Shown: piece after piece, positions 1 through 6,946 of the stretch | Layout of the letters: each line of letters begins with the position of its first letter | How positions within the stretch are numbered: position 1 is the first letter of the stretch | Source of the DNA: a bacterium CPR1 | GTDB lineage: Bacteria; Vulcanimicrobiota; Xenobia; Xenobiales; QWHO01 | Assembly (NCBI GenBank): GCA_021404945.1 | Contig: QWHO01000012.1 | Location: 1 to 34,766, forward strand | DNA length: 34,766 bases | Direction: 5' to 3' | Translations under genes and position numbers: made by a program | The notes under the pieces: model-generated | Seen by the model: only the letters and a program-made list of their open reading frames with translations | Database searches by the model: none | Told to the model about the DNA's origin: nothing

Positions 1-141
1 CTGCAAAGCCAGGCTGGCCTCGTGCACGAGCAAGCGCGTCCGGTAGTCGAAATCCGGCTCGTGCACCTGCCGCTCGATGGCCCGCGCGAGGTCGGTCGGG
101 TCGAGCGAGGGCCGAGTTTGGGTGAGCATCCACAGGTCCAT
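1..141 (-). CDS. Hypothetical protein, N-terminal fragment (runs off window edge)
   Basis: An open frame reads leftward from an ATG at 141 to the window edge, 47 codons with no stop. It begins MDLWMLTQTRPSL and is rich in charged helix-forming residues. I do not recognise a family from this piece. The start is supported by a consensus TATAAT on the same strand at 150-155, only 8 nt upstream, which would give an mRNA with almost no leader. The product and full length cannot be judged. The alternative, that the frame is chance, is less likely because the codon third positions are G/C-rich as in neighbouring genes. Confidence 0.55.
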   Translation of the reverse strand, partial: MDLWMLTQTRPSLDPTDLARAIERQVHEPDFDYRTRLLVHEASLALQ

Positions 142-149
142 CACTTCCG

Positions 150-155
150 ATTATA
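150..155 (-). promoter_or_regulatory. -10 promoter element (TATAAT)
   Basis: Minus-strand TATAAT matches the sigma-70 -10 consensus exactly in G+C-rich surroundings. The ATG at 141 begins 8 nt downstream, so the expected transcription start is within a few bases of the start codon. The -35 region (about 173-179, TTTTCC/TTTCCG) is poor. Confidence 0.5.
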
Positions 156-255
156 GTCGCACGGAGTCCAGGCGGAAAAGTCCGACCTGAGCCTCGCATG
201 GGCAATTCACCTGTCAACCAGTAGGGTCCGGGGCTCGGACCAGGAATCAAGACGT

Positions 256-780
256 ATGAGTCTGACGTTGCCTGGAGTGGACCGTTTTGAGATCGTGCGA
301 GGAGAGGTCATTCCGTTGAGCCCGACCGGAGGTATTCATGGTCAGATCGAAGGCAACGCTTACTTCATCCTGGCCCAGCCCATCAGGGCGAAGCGATTGG
401 GACGCCTGTACGTCGGCGAGGTCGGAGTGGTGGTCGCCCAGGACCCCTTGACCGTTCGGGGAGCGGACGTCGCCTGGATTCACGCCGACCAGGGATCGGT
501 CATGACCAGTCCTGAAGGCTATCTGCTCACGCCTCCTGCGCTCGTGGTGGAGGTCTTGTCACCCAATGATCGCGCCAGCGAGATCGAGGGGAAGGTTCAG
601 GAGTATCTTCGGGCCGGAGTGCAGGTCGTGCTGCTGCTCGATCCCCAGCTCGGTTGCGCGACCCTGGCCCGGCCCGACTCGACCCGGACCGTTCTGCAGG
701 CCGTTCAGAACTTGGAGCTGCCAGAGCTCCTTCCCGGATGGTCTGTTTCCCTGGCCGAGTTCTTCGAGGTCGACCCGTAG
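256..780 (+). CDS. Uma2 family (DUF820) restriction endonuclease-fold protein
   Basis: The 174-residue product matches the Uma2 family, which has a PD-(D/E)xK nuclease fold; its biological role is largely unknown and copies are often numerous in a genome. Visible family landmarks are the early V-R-G-E-V segment, G-x-x-H-G-Q-I-E-G-N near residue 27, the acidic G-A-D-V strand near 69, and the core LVVEVLSPNDRASEIEGK near residue 97 followed by YLRAGVQVVLLLDP. Length fits the family (about 170-200). The ATG at 256 has an AGGA motif about 9 nt upstream. It appears monocistronic. A second, broken Uma2 gene lies about 200 bases downstream. Confidence 0.85.
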   Translation: MSLTLPGVDRFEIVRGEVIPLSPTGGIHGQIEGNAYFILAQPIRAKRLGRLYVGEVGVVVAQDPLTVRGADVAWIHADQGSVMTSPEGYLLTPPALVVEVLSPNDRASEIEGKVQEYLRAGVQVVLLLDPQLGCATLARPDSTRTVLQAVQNLELPELLPGWSVSLAEFFEVDP

Positions 781-929
781 TCGTCTGGAGCCTGACATCC
801 ACCATGACGACCTGGCTCCCGACGAGTGGAGTCGGAAGGCAACGCGACCCACCGTCTCGTGCGTGAGCGAGGAGCCATCCGGGCTCCAGGCCGAAGAAGA
901 GCCGGACTTTTAGCTGAGCCGTTGCGCTG

Positions 930-959
930 CCGGCTCCCGCCGATAGAGCGGGAGGCCGG
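930..959. other. Stable GC-rich hairpin downstream of the Uma2 gene
   Basis: CCGGCTCCCGC (930-940) pairs with GCGGGAG-G-CCGG (948-959) with one bulged G at 955 and a 7-nt loop. There is no T tract, so it is not a classical intrinsic terminator. It lies in the 781-983 gap, which holds no other gene I can support. It may stabilise the 3' end of the Uma2 transcript. Confidence 0.4.
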
Positions 960-983
960 GCGACCGGGTCGAAGATTCCTGGC

Positions 984-1157
984 ATGGAATCGGTGCCGCA
1001 GCTGACGCCCCGCGAGTATCTCGAGTGGGAGCGGACCCAGGAAGGCAAGAACGAGTATTGGGACGGGAGCGTCTACGCCATGAGCGGGGCGAGTGGTCCG
1101 GGCCCCGGTCGGCGTCACCGCAGAGGCGCCGCTTCCTCGCCCGCCCGTCTCCGCTAA
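984..1157 (+). pseudogene. Truncated Uma2 family gene remnant
   Basis: The frame from ATG 984 encodes 57 residues. The first 40 or so look like an Uma2 N-terminus: LTPREYLEWERTQEGKNEYWDG then VYAMSGAS, which matches the usual LTxxEYLxxE...HEYxDGxVYAMSGAS pattern. After SGAS the sequence turns into low-complexity Arg/Gly-rich residues and stops at 1155-1157, inside the 3' end of the oppositely oriented mtnC. The nuclease core (D...E-V-x-S) is missing. I infer a deletion or recombination that joined the Uma2 N-terminus to the end of mtnC. It belongs to the same family as the intact gene at 256-780. Confidence 0.65.
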
Positions 1158-1855
1158 GGGAAGGGTGGCGTGGTGAAGTCGCGCGCCTCGGGAAAAAGAT
1201 GTGGCCCCGGGTCGGGATTGCCCGAGCGGCGCAAGACGACCACCTGGAGGCCTGCCTCGTGAGCGGCCTCAGCCTCGGCCACCACGTCGGTGGCAAACAG
1301 CAAAAGGTCCCGATCCAGACCAAGACGGGCGGCGATGCGGCGGTAGCTCTCGGCATCTCGCTTGGCTCCCACCTCGGTGTCGAAGTAATCGGAAATGTAG
1401 CGGGTCAGGTCGCCCTCGGTGGAGTTGCCGAAGAGGAGCCTCTGCGCGAACACGCTGCCGGAGGAGTAGATAGCCAGCTTCAGGCCGGCCTGGCTCCATC
1501 GCTGAAAGGCCGGCTTGACGTCGGCGAAGACCTCGCCCTTGAGGCTGCCGTCCCGATAGCCCTCTTCCCAGATCAGGCCCTGCAAAGTCTTCAAGCAGGC
1601 CACCTTCAGGTCTTGATCCACATAGGCCAGGGCGTTGTGAATCAACGACTCGCGACCGGTAACCGGTCGCAACGGGTGATCGGCAACCAGATCGTCGGCC
1701 GCTTGCTTTTGAAAGGCCGCGATGACGTCGTCAAGTCGGTCCCAATTGCTCTCCACGAAGTTTCTCAGTCGTTTGCGCGCATACGGAAAGAGGATCTCAT
1801 AGACAAAGCTGATGGGGGTCGTCGTGCCTTCCACATCCAGAACCAGAGCGCGCAT
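1154..1855 (-). CDS. mtnC: Acireductone synthase (enolase-phosphatase E1)
   Basis: MtnC converts 2,3-diketo-5-methylthiopentyl-1-phosphate to acireductone in the methionine salvage pathway (EC 3.1.3.77), a cytoplasmic HAD-superfamily reaction. The N-terminus MRALVLDVEGTTTPISFV carries the HAD nucleophile motif D-x-E-G-T-T, followed by LFPYARKRL. IYSSGSVFAQ near residue 120 is HAD motif II. VGAKRDAESYRRIA and FATDVVAEAEAAHEAGL supply motif III and the metal-binding acidic residues. Length is 233 residues with the ATG at 1855, chosen because the catalytic Asp then falls at position 7 as usual; an ATG at 1867 is the alternative. No other methionine-salvage gene is adjacent. Its last bases overlap the Uma2 remnant. 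Confidence 0.9.
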   Translation of the reverse strand: MRALVLDVEGTTTPISFVYEILFPYARKRLRNFVESNWDRLDDVIAAFQKQAADDLVADHPLRPVTGRESLIHNALAYVDQDLKVACLKTLQGLIWEEGYRDGSLKGEVFADVKPAFQRWSQAGLKLAIYSSGSVFAQRLLFGNSTEGDLTRYISDYFDTEVGAKRDAESYRRIAARLGLDRDLLLFATDVVAEAEAAHEAGLQVVVLRRSGNPDPGPHLFPEARDFTTPPFP

Positions 1856-2006
1856 CCGCGCGGGCATTCTACGCGACCGGGTCGAGCGACCTGCCAAGAG
1901 GAATCTTCAGGTGAGGAGAGAATGAGCGGGCTTCGGTTCATTAGGATCGGTGCAACAGCACCAAAAGCTTGTCAGAGCCAGGTTCTGGCAGCATACAACA
2001 GGCAAG

Positions 2007-2027
2007 GAGGCCGGTCAGGCCGGCCTC
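2007..2027. other. Perfect inverted repeat (hairpin) in the leader of the YjbQ gene
   Basis: GAGGCCGG and CCGGCCTC form an 8-bp perfect stem with a 5-nt loop, ending 20 bases before the GTG start and just before an AGGGAG ribosome site. A possible promoter lies upstream (TTGTCA at 1969-1974, TACAAC at 1994-1999, spacing long at 19). It could be an mRNA-stabilising or regulatory hairpin. Nothing else is supported in 1868-2047. Confidence 0.35.
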
Positions 2028-2047
2028 GCAACATAGGGAGCTTTAGA

Positions 2048-2605
2048 GTGAAGAACGGTACAATGGTGGCGCCCTCCAATGGCGCCAAGACGACGCTGAC
2101 TTTGGAGAATAAACCCAGCATTCATGTGCGTGCCGATACCACCGGGCAGAGCCTGGGACAACCCCGGGTCTACATGTCTCGGCTGACCATCGAATCGGCC
2201 ACCGGTCCGCAGTTTATCGACATCACCGATCAGGTCGAGTCTCTCCTGGCCCGGGCAGGCATAAAAAACGGCCAGGCGCTGGTCTACTCGCAGCACACCA
2301 CGGCAGCCATCATCATCAACGAGAACGAGCCGCTCTTGATCGAGGACATGAAGAAGTTCCTCTGGAAGATGGCCGATCCGGCCACGCTGTATCAGCACAA
2401 CGATTTCACCATCCGCACCGTCAATATGTGCGAGGATGAGTGTGACAACGCCCATTCCCACCTGCAGCACTTGACTTTAGGATGCTCGGTCACCATGCCC
2501 ATTCAGGACGGCCGGCTGACGCTGGGCCGCTGGCAGCGCGTCTTCATGCTCGAGCTCGACCGACCTCGCACTCGCAACGTGCTGATTCAGTTCATCGGGG
2601 CCTGA
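2048..2605 (+). CDS. YjbQ/UPF0047 family protein (secondary thiamine-phosphate synthase type)
   Basis: The C-terminal 143 residues cover the whole UPF0047 family. They contain YSQHTTAAIIINENEP and the family signature around SVTMPIQDGRLTLGRWQ, then VFMLELDRPRTRNV. E. coli YjbQ of this family has weak thiamine-phosphate synthase activity; the physiological role is unsettled. I chose the GTG at 2048 because AGGGAG sits about 7 nt upstream. This adds about 42 N-terminal residues beyond the usual family start, and an ATG at 2174 would give the standard length. The gene is followed by a strong bidirectional terminator and appears to be a single-gene unit with a hairpin leader. Confidence 0.85.
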   Translation: MKNGTMVAPSNGAKTTLTLENKPSIHVRADTTGQSLGQPRVYMSRLTIESATGPQFIDITDQVESLLARAGIKNGQALVYSQHTTAAIIINENEPLLIEDMKKFLWKMADPATLYQHNDFTIRTVNMCEDECDNAHSHLQHLTLGCSVTMPIQDGRLTLGRWQRVFMLELDRPRTRNVLIQFIGA

Positions 2606-2620
2606 GGCTCCTTCGAACGA

Positions 2621-2660
2621 AAAAGAGGGCGAGCCCGCCGGGCCGCCCTCTTTCTTTTTT
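2621..2660. terminator. Bidirectional rho-independent terminator
   Basis: AAAGAGGGCG (2622-2631) pairs with CGCCCTCTTT (2644-2653), with a further GCCC/GGGC pairing inside the loop. A T-rich tract follows on the plus strand (to 2660) and the complementary A tract precedes, so it can work in both directions. It sits between the convergent YjbQ gene (stop 2605) and the 1416-residue gene, whose stop codon is 2660-2662. Confidence 0.9.
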
Positions 2661-5600
2661 CACCCGTCGCGCTTGCCCAGACGCACTCCCCCCACCACCA
2701 GGTGCAGGTCGCGCTCCTCGATACCGGTCTTGCCCTTGAGCTCCTCGGGCATGATCTTCAGGGCGTCCTCGAGCTCGATGCCTTCCAGGGTCACCTTACC
2801 GATCAGAAAGGTGGACATGCGCTTGAGCATGACGCCCTGCAGGCGACCGTCCAACTGGCTCGCCTGCAGCTCGCTCAGCAGCTTGATCCAGTCTTCGGCC
2901 CCGGGAACCAGGGCTCGTAGCTCCACTGCGGCCCGAGCGGCTCGCTGGATACCTTCAGCGGGCTCGAGCCAGCTCAGCAGTTGACAATAGGCCTGGTGGG
3001 CCAGCTTGCCGTCGCCGGCGCAGCCCTCCAGCAGGTCGAGGTAGGCCTGCCTGCGCTCGCTCAGACTCTCGTCGTGGATGGGGGGCGCCACGGCCTGCCA
3101 GGCCAGATCGGCCGACTCGACGCCCGAGCGACTCTGCACGGCGCCCACGAAATCGACCGACGAGGCCGGCGTGGCCTCCTGGCTCTCCCAGCAAAGCCGC
3201 TCACGCAAGCAGGTAAAATCTTCGCCCGAGCGCCCTTTGCGCAGGCGGGCCAGGGACGTCAGGCTCTCGCCCGGCTGCAGTTCCTTCTCGACCTCGGCCA
3301 GCAACTCAACGTCAGGGAGCAGGGCTTTGACCGCTCCCACCCGGTCCTCGAAGTCGCCCGAGCCAACGTGGGGCTCGAGCATCGGCCAGGCCTTCCAGGC
3401 TGCCTCCAGGTCGTCGCCGAGCAGCTGCAATCCCTGCAGGGCGCTCAAACGCTGCTCGGGGGTGCGCGAGGAATCGAAGGACAGAGCCACGATCTCCTCG
3501 GCCACAGCTGGGGAGCTGCCCACCAGCGGGCGCACCGTGGTGGGTCCCGGATCCTCCCGCAACTGGACGAAACGTGGGCGAGCAGCATAGCCTCGGTTGT
3601 CGCGAAATCGCAGATGGAGCTTCTTGCCTCGATAGGCCGACAGATCGGATTTCACCAATCCGCCTTCGGGCCGGCTGAGCGGCAGGCGAACCCAGCTCGA
3701 GCCATTGTATGCCTCGATAGTCACCGACTGCCCCCCCAGGCTGGCGCAGAGCTGCGTGTCAGCCTTGGAGCTGAGCTGGACGGGCTCTGAGATCTGCCCT
3801 TCGGAAGAGTTGAAGTCACTGGCTGTGAGATCGGTGCGACCGGCGGTGGGCGTACTGTCCAGGCGCAGACGCGAAAGCTCCAGCTTCTGCGGCTGATCGG
3901 CCCGGGTGCACTCCAGGCGCAGGCGTATCTTCTTGCCCCGCAAAGAAGAGAGGTTGATCACCAGATTCTTGCCCGTGTTCTCCAGGGAGGCCAGGACGAC
4001 CGGCTTCTCAGCCCCCTCCACCAGAGCCACCAGACGCGCTGGCTGGCCAGCCACGTAATCAAAGCTGAGTGTGCTCTCGCCACCGGAGGCGAGCCAGAAA
4101 GGGCTGGACTCGATGGCTCCGCCCTTGCTCGCTCCCCTGGGTAACTCCAGGCGCAGGCCAGGGGGGTCGCCGCCCACGGTCCAGCCTGGCTGCGCAGCCC
4201 AGTGCAGGCTCGAGCCCAGCAGAGAACCCAGTTGGTCCAGGCCTTCGGGACTCAGAGGCGAGGCCAGGTGCCCGGCCGCAAGTCGTGCGCGCAGCCTGGG
4301 CGCCAGGCCCTGCATGGCATCCTGACGGGCTAACACTTCCTCCAGGCGGGTGGCCGCCTCCTCGGGCTCGAGCCGCACCACCTGGTCGAGAATCTCGCGC
4401 GCCCCTGCCAGGCCGTCGGCAAAGCGCAGGACCTTGAGGACGGTGCTCTGATGGGCCCCCAGCTCGGGACGTCGCTCCAACTCAACGTAGGCCATGCGGG
4501 CCTCGGTCGGGCTCAACCCGGTTTCGATCAGGCTGGCGAAGAACTCCACCGCCATCGGAATGTGCTCGGAATCTTCCAGCCGGGTGGCCAGGAAGAGATA
4601 GTCCTGGAAGCCCTCCTGCAGGTTGCCCCCCCGCAGCCCCCCCAGACGGCCCACCAGCTCGCAGCGTTGGGTCTGAGGCAGCTGGGCCCCCGGCAGATCG
4701 TTGCGACCCACCCGGCGGGCCATCTCGGTGGCCTCCTCCAGATTGGCGCCGCCTCGCACCAGGTGGGCCAGAAGCTCGGAGGACTTGCTCTGGTAGACCT
4801 TCTCGAAGGCTTCCACGGCTTTTATGGGCGAGCGGGGTGCCTTTCCCAGCAGGACGCCCAGGGTTTCCAGCACGAGGTCGGGCTCGGCCGATGGGGGGAC
4901 GGCCACCATGAGCCGGTCGGCCAGAGCCGCGTTGGAGCCGAGCTTGACCCGCATCGCCTTCCACAAGCTTACCCGCTCGAGCGCCTCCTCGGGCAGGCCG
5001 TTGAAAACTTGTTTCCAACTCGAGACCGGCTCATTCAATCCGGGCTCGGCAGCCAGGCTCAAGAAGGCATCCTCGCTGCCGGCCGGCGCGTTGGCGATCA
5101 TGGCCTGGTAGAGGGCCAGCGTGGGGATGCGCTCCAGCCGGGCGGAATCAGCCTTCAGGCGCTGCTTTGCCACCGCCTCCAGGAGCATCTGAGGACCGTG
5201 CTTGATGCCTGCCGCCTTGAGCTGGTCATAGGTCGAAAAAAACAGCGTGTTCTGCTCGGGCGGAAGGCTGGCCGCCACGGTGGCCGCCTCTCGGGCATTC
5301 TGGGAGCGCTGATAGGAAGACAGAAAGGCGCCCTCACGGCCGGGGGTCTTGCGCAGCTCCGGATAGAGGTCGCAATAGCTCTTGGGCGCCCGCTCGCGCA
5401 ACTCGAGAGCTGGTCCCACCAGGTCGGTGAGCTTCTCTCCCTCACGCCGGGACCGCCCCATGGCCTCGGCCAGGGCCACCGCCTGGACCTCCTCCATCCC
5501 CGCCCCGCGCAGGGAGCGGTAAACCTCGATGCCGGCGGGGTCGGGACAGGCGGCCAGCAGTCGGGTGGCCGAGGGCAGGCTCATCTCGGCACGGTTGGCC

Positions 5601-6910
5601 TGCAGCAACTGTTTGCGCTCCTGGACGTCGCCCTTGAGCACCTCATCGCGAGCCTGCAAAATCTCCCGCGCGGTAGAGCTCGGGCCGGCCAGCTCAGCCA
5701 CCAGCGAGCGCTGCTCCGGCAGCACCTTCTGCTCGGCCAGAGTCACGGCCAGCTCGTTGGCCACCGGGCGGTCGAGCTGCCCGAGGTCCTCCAGCAGTCC
5801 GAGCAACTGGTGCTCCTGCTCCACCGGGACCGCAGCCACCAGGCGGTCGGTGATCTTGAGGTCGCCGGTGCGTTCGAGCACTTCTGGATAGGAGGCCCGC
5901 CTCTGGTAACCTCGGTAGACCTGAACCGCGAGGGCGGGATGAGTGGGAGCCAGAGCCACCACTTCCAGGGCCTGCGCCACGCGGCTCTCAAGCCTCTCTC
6001 CCTCCTTGAGCGTTCCCAGAACTGCTTTGTAGAGCTCTCGGCCCGAGGGCTCCCCGAGACGCTCCTTCAAAGTTGCCATGGCGGAGAGCCGCTCAGAGAA
6101 GGGTACAGGAACTCCCGCCCTCTCCTGCAGGGCCTCCCAGCAGAGGCGGGCGTCCTGACCCAGGGCCTGCTGGGCCTCTTTCCACTCGAGGCAAAGTTGC
6201 CCGGCCCTGTGGGGGTCGAGCTGATCGAGCGGCATACTGGCGAGCACCTGGTTGCCCATGGTCAGGGGCAGAATACCCCCATAGCGCCTCTGAGCGAACA
6301 CTCGAAACGGGTCGACCTGAAAGCCCAGGTCCTTGATCTCCTGAAGCTGGGCAGCCCCTGGGGCCACGTCGGCCCTGTCCCCCACGCCAGCCACCAACCA
6401 GGCGGCCGTCAGGGCATCGTTGGGGGCGTTCAGAGCAAGGCTGTCTCCCTGGCGGGTAAAACGCACCTCTTGACGCTCGTGATTGGGGTCCTGGAGCAGC
6501 AGGTTGTAGACCTGATAGGCCGTCAGATTGCCCGAAAGCCCGCTCAGGATGCCCTGCTTGGACAGGGCCGCCACGGCGCGGGCCAGCTTGGGCTGAGGCA
6601 AAGCGTCCACCTGTCCCGAGTCGAAGGCCGCCAGCTCGATCAGATCGGACTTGCTCAGCACCTGATGGGCATGCTCGCCCTTGACCAGGCGAACCTCGGC
6701 GTCCTCGCTCAGACGCTGCAGGCCCTCCTGGCGGTCGACCTCACGCCACCTGACCTCGGAGAAGGGCCACCTTGTTGCCTTGTAGACCTGGAAGCGATAG
6801 CCATCTTCTTGCAACCGTTGAGCCGTTTGCTCGAGCTCGGCGCGGTCTACCGGGGGGCCGCCGCCGGGGGCGCGGGAAGGCAGGGAAAAGGAAGGCCCAT
6901 CGATTCGCAT
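2660..6910 (-). CDS. Large (1416 aa) helical-repeat protein with two internal beta-sandwich domains, unknown function
   Basis: I do not recognise this protein as a whole. It has no signal peptide (MRIDGPSFSLPSRAPGGG). Residues about 80-890 are almost all helical and Leu/Ala/Glu-rich, in irregular repeat-like units of the kind YREL..GA..EEA..LAE. Around residues 895-1120 two beta-rich domains follow. Each ends in a motif of the type LSSLRGKKIRLRLEC (about 990) or DLSAYRGKKLHLRFRD (about 1095), as in MAM-like or immune-inhibitor-A-like jelly rolls. A second helical stretch completes the protein. The gene lies 36 bases after the GH13 gene on the same strand. A TACCCT hexamer at 6919-6924 is 8 nt before the ATG, so it may have its own promoter. 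The third-position G/C bias is continuous, supporting one intact gene. Confidence 0.8.
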   Translation of the reverse strand: MRIDGPSFSLPSRAPGGGPPVDRAELEQTAQRLQEDGYRFQVYKATRWPFSEVRWREVDRQEGLQRLSEDAEVRLVKGEHAHQVLSKSDLIELAAFDSGQVDALPQPKLARAVAALSKQGILSGLSGNLTAYQVYNLLLQDPNHERQEVRFTRQGDSLALNAPNDALTAAWLVAGVGDRADVAPGAAQLQEIKDLGFQVDPFRVFAQRRYGGILPLTMGNQVLASMPLDQLDPHRAGQLCLEWKEAQQALGQDARLCWEALQERAGVPVPFSERLSAMATLKERLGEPSGRELYKAVLGTLKEGERLESRVAQALEVVALAPTHPALAVQVYRGYQRRASYPEVLERTGDLKITDRLVAAVPVEQEHQLLGLLEDLGQLDRPVANELAVTLAEQKVLPEQRSLVAELAGPSSTAREILQARDEVLKGDVQERKQLLQANRAEMSLPSATRLLAACPDPAGIEVYRSLRGAGMEEVQAVALAEAMGRSRREGEKLTDLVGPALELRERAPKSYCDLYPELRKTPGREGAFLSSYQRSQNAREAATVAASLPPEQNTLFFSTYDQLKAAGIKHGPQMLLEAVAKQRLKADSARLERIPTLALYQAMIANAPAGSEDAFLSLAAEPGLNEPVSSWKQVFNGLPEEALERVSLWKAMRVKLGSNAALADRLMVAVPPSAEPDLVLETLGVLLGKAPRSPIKAVEAFEKVYQSKSSELLAHLVRGGANLEEATEMARRVGRNDLPGAQLPQTQRCELVGRLGGLRGGNLQEGFQDYLFLATRLEDSEHIPMAVEFFASLIETGLSPTEARMAYVELERRPELGAHQSTVLKVLRFADGLAGAREILDQVVRLEPEEAATRLEEVLARQDAMQGLAPRLRARLAAGHLASPLSPEGLDQLGSLLGSSLHWAAQPGWTVGGDPPGLRLELPRGASKGGAIESSPFWLASGGESTLSFDYVAGQPARLVALVEGAEKPVVLASLENTGKNLVINLSSLRGKKIRLRLECTRADQPQKLELSRLRLDSTPTAGRTDLTASDFNSSEGQISEPVQLSSKADTQLCASLGGQSVTIEAYNGSSWVRLPLSRPEGGLVKSDLSAYRGKKLHLRFRDNRGYAARPRFVQLREDPGPTTVRPLVGSSPAVAEEIVALSFDSSRTPEQRLSALQGLQLLGDDLEAAWKAWPMLEPHVGSGDFEDRVGAVKALLPDVELLAEVEKELQPGESLTSLARLRKGRSGEDFTCLRERLCWESQEATPASSVDFVGAVQSRSGVESADLAWQAVAPPIHDESLSERRQAYLDLLEGCAGDGKLAHQAYCQLLSWLEPAEGIQRAARAAVELRALVPGAEDWIKLLSELQASQLDGRLQGVMLKRMSTFLIGKVTLEGIELEDALKIMPEELKGKTGIEERDLHLVVGGVRLGKRDG

Positions 6911-6946
6911 GCCCCAGCAGGGTAGCAGGCGGGGTTGAAAGGAGTC

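Noticed and set aside
1025-2047. Long open frame continuing upstream of the YjbQ gene
   Set aside because: It is antisense to mtnC, whose motifs are clear; only the part after about 2048 is coding.
4451-6925. 824-codon open frame on the plus strand
   Set aside because: It mirrors the minus-strand 1416-residue gene in G+C-rich DNA and has no recognisable domain.
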